From Bacteroidales bacterium (GTDB lineage: Bacteria > Bacteroidota > Bacteroidia > Bacteroidales > UBA4181): 21,927 nt of DNA. Both the position numbers and the translations under genes were made by a program. A model generated the notes under the pieces. That model made no database searches, was not told the DNA's origin, and saw only the letters and a program-made list of their open reading frames with translations. The stretch lies in the NCBI GenBank assembly GCA_031259205.1, contig JAIRLS010000152.1:1-21927 (forward strand), given 5' to 3'. Of this stretch, positions 6,373 through 12,994 are shown one piece after another. Within the stretch, counting starts at the first letter, position 1. Every line of letters starts with the position of its first letter.

Positions 6373-6858
6373 TTATATTTTCCTTCTTGCGTATCTTTCG
6401 AAGGTGTAGGGGTACGGATGTTGACTGTCGCTCGGATGCCGTTCGGCTGTTTCCAGTTGCCACTGTCCGGCGTCAATGGGGGGGAAAAAAGCGTCGGCGG
6501 GAAAACGGTGATGAATGCGCGTGAGATACAGTTTATCCGCCAAAGGCATCATTTGCCGGTAAAGATGCATCCCCCCGATAACGAAACACTCCTCTTCTCC
6601 ACAATAGCCGACGGCTTCGTCGATGGAAGCCGCCAGCAAACATCCCGGCGCTTTGTCCAGTGTGGCGCTGACAATAATGTTTTTCCGGTTGGGCAAAGGC
6701 TTCACCGGCAACGATTCATACGTCTTCCTGCCCATGATCACCGAATGACCGGAAGTGATCCGCTTGAAATATTTCAAGTCGTTGGGCAAATGCACCAGCA
6801 ACCGGTTGTCGAAACCGATGGCAAGATTTTCGTCTATGGCTGCAATCATGGAAATCAT
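6373..6858 (-). CDS. folA: Dihydrofolate reductase, Trp22 replaced by Val
   Basis: Reduces dihydrofolate to tetrahydrofolate with NADPH. The ATG at 6858 gives 161 residues beginning MISMIAAIDEN, the typical family start, with GAGAGGG just upstream. A frame-compatible ATG at 6894 would add 12 non-family residues. The catalytic acid D27 (HLPNDL), the NADPH loop IMGRKTYESLP (41-51) and VIGGMHLY (93-100) are present. At position 22, where family members nearly always have Trp (E. coli W22), this protein has Val (RLLVHLP, codon GTG). The gene is divergent from a dCMP deaminase, which also feeds thymidylate metabolism; thyA itself is not in the window. Confidence 0.93.
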   Translation of the reverse strand: MISMIAAIDENLAIGFDNRLLVHLPNDLKYFKRITSGHSVIMGRKTYESLPVKPLPNRKNIIVSATLDKAPGCLLAASIDEAVGYCGEEECFVIGGMHLYRQMMPLADKLYLTRIHHRFPADAFFPPIDAGQWQLETAERHPSDSQHPYPYTFERYARRKI

Positions 6859-6923
6859 CCCTCTCGCTTTTAGTGAAAACCGTACAAAAATCATGCAATA
6901 ATCATATTTTATATTTTTTTACC

Positions 6924-6931
6924 TAACTTTG
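6924..6931 (+). promoter_or_regulatory. Candidate -7 box for the dCMP deaminase gene
   Basis: TAACTTTG followed by C matches TAnnTTTG and lies 32 bp before the ATG at 6964. The -33 region is AT-rich without a clear TTTG. The intergenic space is shared with the divergent folA. Confidence 0.4.
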
Positions 6932-6963
6932 CTGTAACCGCAAAAAGTAAAAAATAATCGTAA

Positions 6964-7407
6964 ATGGATAATAAACAATCTCTTTTGGACAAGAGGTATC
7001 TTTTAATGGCACGCATCTGGAGTCAAAATTCTTATTGCATCCGACGCAAGGTAGGTGCGTTACTGGTGAAAAACCACATGATTATTTCGGACGGATATAA
7101 CGGCACGCCTTCCGGTTTTGAGAATATTTGCGAAGACGAAAACAATGCCACCAAACCATACGTGCTTCATGCGGAAGCAAATGCCATCACAAAAGTAGCC
7201 AAATCGGGCAACAGCAGCGAAGGCGCTACCCTCTACGTCACGGCTGCTCCCTGTCTGGAATGTGCCAAACTGATTATTCAGGCAGGCATAACGAGGGTGG
7301 TGTACAGCGAGAGATACCGGATTGACGACGGCATTCGGCTACTGGAAAAGGCAAGTATTGACGTATGTTTTGTTGAATGTAATTTTGACGGGAAACCGAT
7401 TGAATAA
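6964..7407 (+). CDS. dCMP/cytidine deaminase family protein
   Basis: A 147-residue zinc deaminase of the dCMP deaminase (ComEB) type. It converts dCMP to dUMP, the precursor of dTMP. Zinc ligands and the catalytic Glu are visible: H69 and E71 in VLHAEANAI, C97 and C100 in APCLEC. NGTPSGF (46-52), common in dCMP deaminases, is present. The position opposite folA fits a thymidylate role. The SGNH hydrolase gene starts 13 bp after its stop and may be read through from here, although their functions look unrelated. Confidence 0.9.
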   Translation: MDNKQSLLDKRYLLMARIWSQNSYCIRRKVGALLVKNHMIISDGYNGTPSGFENICEDENNATKPYVLHAEANAITKVAKSGNSSEGATLYVTAAPCLECAKLIIQAGITRVVYSERYRIDDGIRLLEKASIDVCFVECNFDGKPIE

Positions 7408-7420
7408 TAATAAGAAGAAA

Positions 7421-8239
7421 ATGGCAGGATTGAAAAAACGGGAAATATGGCTGGTCGGTATAGTTTGCCTGATGGCGGCATGTAATTTCTGGCTTCTTGT
7501 GCGGCCTTTAATAATAAATAATGCTATAGCCCAAGACCCTGTAAAAAAAGGCAAAAGATTCCTGTATATAGGCGACTCCATCACTGACGGCAACTGGGGC
7601 GGAGGTGGTGCAAAGCCCTCATCGGAACGTAATCATTGGGATCAAAACCATATTTTCGGCAGTGGCTATATGTATTTATGTGCAGCTTACTTTATGGGAA
7701 CTTTTCCGGAACAAGGACATGTATTTTATAACAGAGGAATTAGTGGAAATACGTTAGATGACCTCGAAAAACGATGGAAAGACGATGCTCTGGAAATAAA
7801 TCCGGATATATTATCCGTTCTTGTCGGTACCAATGACATAACCCGATATCTAAGCGATGGGACAGATAAAGACTTTGATCTGGCCGGTTGGGATATGAAA
7901 TACCGCAAACTTCTGGATTTATCCATAGAAAAGAATCCGAATCTTAAAATAGTAATATGTACCCCTTTTGCTTATGAAACTGAAAATCCGAATAAAAAGG
8001 GACCGTGGAATTTACGCCATAAATTACTTGGAGAATTCAGCAAAATTATAAAAAAGATTGCATTGGACTACAATACGATCCTTGTTCCATTCGATAAATT
8101 ATATGACGATCTATCGGTCGGATACCCTGATGTTCCGGCCACCTATTGGCTTTGGGATGGTATACATCCTACTGCCGCCGCTCATAAACGAATGGCTGAT
8201 ATGTGGATAGAGAAAACAGCCGGCTTATTTCGGAAATAA
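7421..8239 (+). CDS. Exported SGNH/GDSL-type hydrolase
   Basis: A 272-residue esterase-like protein. I chose the ATG at 7421 because it follows the deaminase stop and precedes the membrane/signal segment IWLVGIVCLMAACNFWLL (9-26), with a likely cleavage after AIAQ (38). SGNH blocks are in order: GDSITDG with nucleophile S53; GISGN with G106/G109; VGTND with N138; and DGIHP with D246 and H249. Such enzymes cleave esters, often acetyl groups on polysaccharides in Bacteroidota; the substrate is not evident. By eye the codons are more AT-rich than in its neighbours. It converges on a decayed minus-strand gene end resembling a glycosidase tail, which hints that this is what remains of a carbohydrate locus. 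Confidence 0.87.
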   Translation: MAGLKKREIWLVGIVCLMAACNFWLLVRPLIINNAIAQDPVKKGKRFLYIGDSITDGNWGGGGAKPSSERNHWDQNHIFGSGYMYLCAAYFMGTFPEQGHVFYNRGISGNTLDDLEKRWKDDALEINPDILSVLVGTNDITRYLSDGTDKDFDLAGWDMKYRKLLDLSIEKNPNLKIVICTPFAYETENPNKKGPWNLRHKLLGEFSKIIKKIALDYNTILVPFDKLYDDLSVGYPDVPATYWLWDGIHPTAAAHKRMADMWIEKTAGLFRK

Positions 8240-8240
8240 A

Positions 8241-8282
8241 AAAGGTGAGATTCAATAATTACGGAACCTCATCTTTATTTTT
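8241..8282. terminator. Bidirectional intrinsic terminator
   Basis: AAAGGTGAG (8241-8249) pairs with CTCATCTTT (8268-8276) with one G-T pair and an 18-nt loop. A T-rich run follows on the plus strand (8274-8282) and another on the minus strand (CTTTTTTATTT). It lies just after the SGNH hydrolase stop and just before the minus-strand stop at 8298..8296, so it would serve both converging units. Confidence 0.6.
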
Positions 8283-8295
8283 CGTTTGAATATTT

Positions 8296-8424
8296 TTATT
8301 CTTTCATCCGGTAATCAAACCGGTCGTAATATACTTTTGCCCTACTGCCTTTACCGTTCGATGAAGCATACAATCCTATCATTACGGCAACGGTCGGGAA
8401 ATAGCCGGTACGGTAAAAAATATG
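8296..8424 (-). pseudogene. C-terminal remnant resembling a GH43-type tail
   Basis: On the minus strand an open frame ends at a TAA (8298..8296) and reads YFPTVAVMIGLYASSNG then KGSRAKVYYDRFDY. This looks like the final strands of a concanavalin-like fold. GLYASSNGKxS ... YFDxFxY patterns are what I recall from the ends of GH43 beta-xylosidase-type proteins. No start codon or upstream body exists: the frame turns into low-quality sequence near 8424, and larC begins on the other strand at 8476. The stop is followed by the hairpin at 8241-8282, as for a real gene 3' end. The family is inferred from memory of motifs and could be another jelly-roll enzyme. Confidence 0.45.
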
Positions 8425-8445
8425 TCCATGTCTCGGAAAAATATG

Positions 8446-8453
8446 TAATTTTG
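8446..8453 (+). promoter_or_regulatory. Candidate -7 box for larC
   Basis: TAATTTTG matches TAnnTTTG, 23 bp before the larC ATG at 8476. A weak TATG at 8421-8424 is 21 bp upstream. The preceding sequence belongs to a gene remnant, so this promoter lies at the junction of decayed and intact DNA. Confidence 0.42.
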
Positions 8454-8475
8454 TCAAATAATAAATTCAAATCCT

Positions 8476-9693
8476 ATGAAAATCTTATATTATGATTGTT
8501 TTTCCGGTATCAGCGGCGATATGAATCTGGGAGCGATGGTAGATATTGGCGTTCCTGCCGGGTACCTGATCGAAGAGTTGAAAAAACTGAATACGGACGG
8601 GTACAAAATCGATTTTTCAACGGCGCAACGCAAAGGGATCACGGGAACGCAGGCCAGCGTACTGTTAACGGACGATCAGCATTACAGCCATAAGCACAAC
8701 GATCAGCATCACAGCCATACGCATCATAGTCACAGTCACCGCAATTTACACGACATCTCCCATATTATCAACGAGAGCGAACTGCCGGACAAGGTGAAAC
8801 GCATGAGTACGGACATTTTCGGTCTGGTGGCGCAGGCAGAAGCCAAAATACACGGCAAAGCGGTGGAGGATGTCCATTTTCACGAAGTGGGCGCGACGGA
8901 TTCGATAGTAGATATTGTAGGCGCCGCTATCTGTATCGATTACCTGAAACCCGACCGTATCATCGCTTCGCCGGTGGAGATGGGCGGCGGCTTTGTCGAT
9001 TGCGCCCACGGCACTTTTCCCGTACCGGCCCCGGCTACGCTCGAAATCATGAAAGGCAAGCCCGTAAAATTGGGAGCGGCGCCTTTTGAAACAGCCACCC
9101 CCACAGGCGTAGCCATTCTGGTGGCGCTGGCCGACGAGTTCACCGCATCGCCGGCTTTTTCCCTCCTGAAAACAGGCTACGGCATAGGCCATCGCGACGC
9201 CGACATTCCCAACGTGTTGCGTGTGTGTCTGGGCGAAACCGGCGCGGCGACCTCAACGACCGACGCCGTACTGATGGAATGTAACATCGACGATATGAAC
9301 CCGGAGCGCTACGCCTATGTGATGGAACGCCTCTTCACCGCCGGCGCTGCCGATGTCTTCCTGCAAAATATCGTGATGAAGAAAACACGTCCTGCCGTAC
9401 TGCTTTCCGTATTGTGTACGCCGGAAAAAGAAGCGGAAATGGAAAAAATCCTCTTTACCGAAACCACCACGTTAGGCCTTAGATGCCGGCAGGTAAAAAG
9501 GAAAACTCTCGACCGACAGACAGAATGGGTGGATACGCCCTGGGGTAAAGTACGGGTAAAAAAAGCGTTCCTGAATCAAAAGGAACTGAAAACCAAACCC
9601 GAATACGACGATTGCGAAGCGATTGCTCAAAAAAACGGCATCCGAATAGATGATATTTATCAATATATTTACGAAAAAAGCAAAAAAGATTGA
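8476..9693 (+). CDS. larC: LarC-type nickel insertion protein (DUF111)
   Basis: A 405-residue LarC homologue. LarC inserts nickel into the pincer nucleotide cofactor of lactate racemase-type enzymes, using CTP. Family signatures are present: the start MKILYYDCFSGISGDM, HFHEVGATDSIVDIVGA near 134-150, PTGVAILVAL, and CNIDDMNPE near 269-277. A His-rich stretch with 12 His between residues 69 and 96 (HYSHKHNDQHHSHTHHSHSH) probably binds or stores Ni. The gene is a single frame; in Lactobacillus it is split and joined by a programmed frameshift. No larB, larE or racemase gene is nearby, so partners must lie elsewhere or the role may differ. Confidence 0.9.
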   Translation: MKILYYDCFSGISGDMNLGAMVDIGVPAGYLIEELKKLNTDGYKIDFSTAQRKGITGTQASVLLTDDQHYSHKHNDQHHSHTHHSHSHRNLHDISHIINESELPDKVKRMSTDIFGLVAQAEAKIHGKAVEDVHFHEVGATDSIVDIVGAAICIDYLKPDRIIASPVEMGGGFVDCAHGTFPVPAPATLEIMKGKPVKLGAAPFETATPTGVAILVALADEFTASPAFSLLKTGYGIGHRDADIPNVLRVCLGETGAATSTTDAVLMECNIDDMNPERYAYVMERLFTAGAADVFLQNIVMKKTRPAVLLSVLCTPEKEAEMEKILFTETTTLGLRCRQVKRKTLDRQTEWVDTPWGKVRVKKAFLNQKELKTKPEYDDCEAIAQKNGIRIDDIYQYIYEKSKKD

Positions 9694-9703
9694 AATTTGT
9701 TCT

Positions 9704-9711
9704 TATTTTTG
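9704..9711 (+). promoter_or_regulatory. Candidate -7 box for the OmpA-like gene
   Basis: TATTTTTG followed by C matches TAnnTTTG just after the larC stop. A transcript from here would begin near 9718, downstream of the TTG that overlaps larC. This supports the ATG at 9732 as the start of the next gene. Confidence 0.38.
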
Positions 9712-9731
9712 CAGTAAATATAATGTATGGT

Positions 9732-10886
9732 ATGGTAGGATCGTTTTACAAATGGACAGTTCTATTCACTATAACAGTCGTTTTTCCCGCTTATGGGCAA
9801 AACTATGTGGTTACGGGGGCAAATTTGGTTCCCAATCCAAGTTTTGAACAAACACGCGCCTGTCCCAAAGAAGCCGATTACATCGGCGGAGTAGTATCGT
9901 GGAACTTGTTTCCCAACTTTTCGGCCGATTATTTCCACCGTTGCGCCAACGGTTACCAGACTCCTGACTATCAAATGCGATTCCCGATGGAAACCATTGT
10001 GAATTTCAGCGTGCCGCACAACATCTTCGGTTATCAGGAAGCCCGCACAGGCGACGCTTATGCGGGAATCTCCTTTTGTTACGAAGCCTTATCGGTGAAG
10101 TTGCTCCGTCCGCTCGACAAGGACTCGCTTTACAAGGTAGAATTTTTCGTTAACCTTTCCGATTCAAGCAATGTGGGTACCCGTTATTTCGGGATTTATC
10201 TTTCCGAAACTTCCATCCGGACTGAAACCGACTTCCGGATGCAGATCGCCGGCTTCATCCTCGACGAACCTCCGCAAATCATGAATCCCCGCGAACGCTA
10301 TCTCACCGATACCGCCAACTGGGTGCCTGTTTCAGGTATCTATAAGGCAAAAGGCGGCGAACAGTACATCGCTGTCGGCGGCTTTTACCCTTACCACGAC
10401 ACTCTGGTGCAGGTGTTGCATCCGCACCGCGCACTGAAACATTTTTACCGCAGTAACGAAAAGCAGTTGGGATACTATTTTATTGACGACGTGTCGATAG
10501 TCCCTTACAGCGTCCACTGGGAACCCGAATTAGGAAAACCCTACATATTAGATATTTATTTCGATTTCGACAAAAGTGAATTGTTGCAAGAGTCTTATTT
10601 CGAACTGAATAAGCTGGTTGACTATTTGCAGAAACATCCCGACTGCAAAGTCACCATCACAGGACACACGGACAATTTCGGCAGCGAAAACTATAACCTG
10701 CCGCTATCGTCCGACAGGGCAAAAGCCGTGGCGGATTATCTGGTCGCAAACGGAACCGACAATAACCGCGTGCGTTTCAAAGGGTTGGGCAGCACGCGCT
10801 CCATTGCCGACAACGAAACCAAAGAAGGCCGCGACAAAAACCGGCGAGTGGAGTTTATACTCGAATCAAATGATGATTTGCCGTAA
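9732..10886 (+). CDS. Envelope protein with C-terminal OmpA domain
   Basis: From the ATG at 9732 the protein is 384 residues with a signal peptide (MVGSFYKWTVLFTITVVFPAYG, about 1-22). In-frame alternatives are a TTG at 9690 that overlaps the larC stop and an ATG at 9723; the signal peptide shape and the TATTTTTG box favour 9732. After NLVPNPSFE comes a region of about 230 residues with an apparent beta-sandwich, including RTGDAYAGISF and FIDDVSIVPYS, seen ahead of OmpA domains in Bacteroidota. Residues about 270-378 form an OmpA/MotB peptidoglycan-binding domain: YFDFDKSEL, ITGHTDNFGSENYNLPLSSD, then RAKAVADYL and KNRRVEFIL. It should anchor the envelope to peptidoglycan. Confidence 0.85.
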   Translation: MVGSFYKWTVLFTITVVFPAYGQNYVVTGANLVPNPSFEQTRACPKEADYIGGVVSWNLFPNFSADYFHRCANGYQTPDYQMRFPMETIVNFSVPHNIFGYQEARTGDAYAGISFCYEALSVKLLRPLDKDSLYKVEFFVNLSDSSNVGTRYFGIYLSETSIRTETDFRMQIAGFILDEPPQIMNPRERYLTDTANWVPVSGIYKAKGGEQYIAVGGFYPYHDTLVQVLHPHRALKHFYRSNEKQLGYYFIDDVSIVPYSVHWEPELGKPYILDIYFDFDKSELLQESYFELNKLVDYLQKHPDCKVTITGHTDNFGSENYNLPLSSDRAKAVADYLVANGTDNNRVRFKGLGSTRSIADNETKEGRDKNRRVEFILESNDDLP

Positions 10887-10934
10887 ACGCACATGACAAA
10901 CCCAACGGACATTCTTGATTTTATTTTCACACGC

Positions 10935-10966
10935 TTGAAAAACAAAAAGCCTTTTATGTAATTTTG
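10935..10966 (+). promoter_or_regulatory. Promoter of trpA
   Basis: TTGA (10935-10938) and TAATTTTG (10959-10966, followed by C) are 20 bp apart, a good match to the Bacteroidota promoter. The predicted transcript would start near 10973, leaving a leader of about 9 nt before the trpA ATG at 10982. There is no room for an attenuator. Confidence 0.55.
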
Positions 10967-10981
10967 CAGTCAAAAAAAACA

Positions 10982-11770
10982 ATGAACCGTATACTGTCAT
11001 TATTTGAACGCAAGCCTTCCGGTGTTTTGTCGGTGTATATGACCGCCGGATTCCCGCAGCCGGACGATACCCTTGAGGTGATCTGCGCCCTGGAAGAGCA
11101 GGGCGCAGACATGATCGAAATAGGCATACCCTTTTCCGACCCGATGGCCGACGGCCCCGTCATTCAACACAGCAGTTCCGTTGCGCTGAACAACGGCATG
11201 ACGCTGAAAAAACTGTTTGCCCAACTGGAGGACGTCCGCAGCAAAGCCGCCCTGCCGTTAGTGATGATGGGCTACCTGAACCCCGTCATGCAATACGGGG
11301 TGGAAAATTTTTGCCGTCATTGCGCCGCCGTTGGCGTGGACGGCGTCATTATTCCCGACCTCCCGTTCGATGAATACCTCCGAGAGTACAAACCACTGGC
11401 CGACAAGTACGGCCTGTGTTTCATCATGCTCATCACCCCCGAAACATCGGCAGACAGGATCCGACTGATTGACGAACATACGGACGGCTTCATCTACATG
11501 GTTTCTACGGCTTCCACCACAGGCGCCAAAGATGCTTTTGACGACAAAACCATCGCCTATTTCCGGCGAATCAATACGATGGGGCTGAAACATCCCCGTC
11601 TGATAGGGTTTGGCATATCCAACCGCGCCACCTGCGAGGCGGCAATGGCATACGCCGGCGGAGCCATCGTCGGCAGCAGTTTCATACAGGCGCTGATGCA
11701 AAACGGGGACATCCGCCGCGCCGTCACGGAAACGTTCAGCCGGCTGGGATATCCGCGCAACGCCGTCTAA
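10982..11770 (+). CDS. trpA: Tryptophan synthase alpha subunit
   Basis: A 262-residue TrpA, which cleaves indole-3-glycerol phosphate to indole and passes it to TrpB. The catalytic pair is E46 (MIEIGIPFSDP) and D57 (MADGPVIQ). VDGVIIPDLPFDEY, the phosphate-binding FGISN, and GGAIVGSSF near the C-terminus are also present. The start is the ATG at 10982, which lies just after a strong promoter box; a TTG at 10964 is within that box and can be excluded. No other trp gene is in the window, although trpA often sits at the end of a trp operon in Bacteroidota. It appears to be an independent unit with a very short leader. Confidence 0.95.
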   Translation: MNRILSLFERKPSGVLSVYMTAGFPQPDDTLEVICALEEQGADMIEIGIPFSDPMADGPVIQHSSSVALNNGMTLKKLFAQLEDVRSKAALPLVMMGYLNPVMQYGVENFCRHCAAVGVDGVIIPDLPFDEYLREYKPLADKYGLCFIMLITPETSADRIRLIDEHTDGFIYMVSTASTTGAKDAFDDKTIAYFRRINTMGLKHPRLIGFGISNRATCEAAMAYAGGAIVGSSFIQALMQNGDIRRAVTETFSRLGYPRNAV

Positions 11771-11811
11771 AAATAAAAAGGCATTGAAATCAGTGTCGAT
11801 TCCTGACGGGG

Positions 11812-11868
11812 GAACTTTGCGCCCTTTGCGGTTAAAAAACCACGAAGTCTCACAGCGTTAGGTAATTT
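11812..11868. repeat. Sequence resembling a widespread CTTTGCG-type intergenic repeat
   Basis: The stretch contains ACTTTGCGCCCTTTGCGG, then TTAAAAAACCACGAAG and TCTCACAGCG. It resembles the short CTTTGCG...GCGGTTAAAA...CCACGAAG intergenic repeats I recall from many bacterial genomes. There is only one copy here, so repeat status cannot be shown from this window. Confidence 0.3.
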
Positions 11869-11942
11869 GTTTTATATCAGCGCTTTGGTTTTTATGGAAA
11901 ACTATTAAATGGCGGATTCAAGGCATCACTTTTTTCCTGCGA

Positions 11943-11983
11943 AGATAATTTTTCTCCATAGCGTCTCAAAAAAAGATTTAGCC
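11943..11983. repeat. Inverted-repeat-ended element, solo end (copy 3)
   Basis: CATAGCGTCTC, an A-run and GATTTAGCC (11957-11983) match the ends of copies 1 and 2 almost exactly. The bases inward (GATAATTTTTCTC) match the left end of copy 2 read in reverse (AAAAATAATTC). No convincing opposite end was found between trpA and here, so this is a truncated copy in inverted orientation, or a solo end. It lies just upstream of the rsgA promoter region. Confidence 0.6.
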
Positions 11984-12011
11984 TGTTTTTTTTCGGAATC
12001 ATTTTTTTGCG

Positions 12012-12019
12012 TATCTTTC
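12012..12019 (+). promoter_or_regulatory. Weak candidate -7 box for rsgA
   Basis: TATCTTTC fits TAnnTTTG except the last base and lies 28 bp before the TTG at 12040. A transcript starting near 12025 would exclude the more upstream TTG at 12007 as a start. Confidence 0.28.
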
Positions 12020-12039
12020 GACCTTTTAAGACAGCAGTT

Positions 12040-12963
12040 TTGGAAAGAGGTTTAGTAATCAAATCGACAGGCAGCCGGTACACCGTCAGGAAAGAGGATG
12101 GCAGTCATGTGAATTGCCGGCTGAGAGGGCGGTTACGCACCGGCGACATCAAAAGCACCAGTCCGGTAGCGGTAGGCGACCGTGTAATGATTGAAGTTTC
12201 CGTACAAAACGAGTGGAGTATTTGCGATATTCTGCCGCGGAGCAATTATCTTATCCGGAAAGCGACCAAGCTTTCCAAGCAGTCGCACATTATTGCCGCC
12301 AATGTGGATGTGGCGCTGCTGGTGATAACCCTTCGCATGCCCGAAACGCCGCCGGAATTTATCGACCGTTTTCTGGTTTCCGCCGAAGCCTACAGGATTC
12401 CGGTATGCCTGCTGTTTAACAAGTCGGATCTGTACACGCAGGACGAAAGGGCAACGCTGGACGATATGATGGCTGTCTATCGGAAAATAGGATACGGGAG
12501 CATCGTAACATCAGTGGTGAACGGCGCCGGTATAGACGAATTTCGAGAATTTCTTTCGGGAAAAATTTCGGTAATAACAGGCTTGTCGGGTACCGGGAAA
12601 TCTTCGCTGATTAACGCCATAACGCCGGATTTTCCGGTGAGAACAGGCGAAATGTCGGAATATCACCGTAGCGGAAAACATACAACCACTTTTGCGGAAA
12701 TGCTGGCAACAGGCAACGGCGGCTACATTATTGATACGCCCGGCATCCGGGCATTCGGACTGATACATATCGATAAACAGGAACTGTACCATTTTTTCCC
12801 GGAAATATTTAAAACGGCTGCCGGGTGCTTATTTCACAATTGCAGGCACATGAACGAACCGGACTGTGCGGTGATTGAAGCGGTACATGCGGGAGCCATA
12901 AGCGCAAGCCGCTATCGCAGTTATCTGAATATGATGGAAGATTCGCAAAATAAATATCGTTAA
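12040..12963 (+). CDS. rsgA: Ribosome small-subunit GTPase RsgA
   Basis: A 307-residue circularly permuted GTPase that helps mature the 30S subunit. I chose the TTG at 12040, giving (M)ERGLVIKSTGSRYTV, which matches the family start; an upstream TTG at 12007 adds 11 unlikely residues and no ATG fits. The OB fold spans about 1-70. GTPase motifs appear in permuted order: NKSD (127-130), GLSGTGKSS (181-189) and DTPG (232-235). The C-terminal zinc knuckle C-x4-C-x-H-x5-C uses C263, C268, H270 and C276. A kinase-like gene follows after 31 bp and may be cotranscribed. Confidence 0.93.
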   Translation: MERGLVIKSTGSRYTVRKEDGSHVNCRLRGRLRTGDIKSTSPVAVGDRVMIEVSVQNEWSICDILPRSNYLIRKATKLSKQSHIIAANVDVALLVITLRMPETPPEFIDRFLVSAEAYRIPVCLLFNKSDLYTQDERATLDDMMAVYRKIGYGSIVTSVVNGAGIDEFREFLSGKISVITGLSGTGKSSLINAITPDFPVRTGEMSEYHRSGKHTTTFAEMLATGNGGYIIDTPGIRAFGLIHIDKQELYHFFPEIFKTAAGCLFHNCRHMNEPDCAVIEAVHAGAISASRYRSYLNMMEDSQNKYR

Positions 12964-12994
12964 TCCGTCAATCATGTAATAAATATATGTATAT

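Noticed and set aside
6859..6894. Longer folA start at 6894
   Set aside because: It adds 12 residues before the conserved MISMIAA start; GAGAGGG lies right before the ATG at 6858.
8286..8495. Plus-strand frame of 69 codons before larC
   Set aside because: It starts at a TTG and overlaps larC and the larC promoter. The opposite strand of 8296-8410 reads more protein-like sequence ending at a terminator.
8476..9693. Programmed frameshift in larC as in Lactobacillus
   Set aside because: Both halves are in one continuous frame here, so no frameshift is needed.
9690..9731. TTG start overlapping the larC stop for the OmpA-domain gene
   Set aside because: The ATG at 9732 gives a cleaner signal peptide and lies after a TATTTTTG box; the TTG lies upstream of that box.
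12007..12039. Upstream TTG as the rsgA start
   Set aside because: It adds residues not typical of RsgA; the TTG at 12040 matches the family start and lies after the candidate -7 box.
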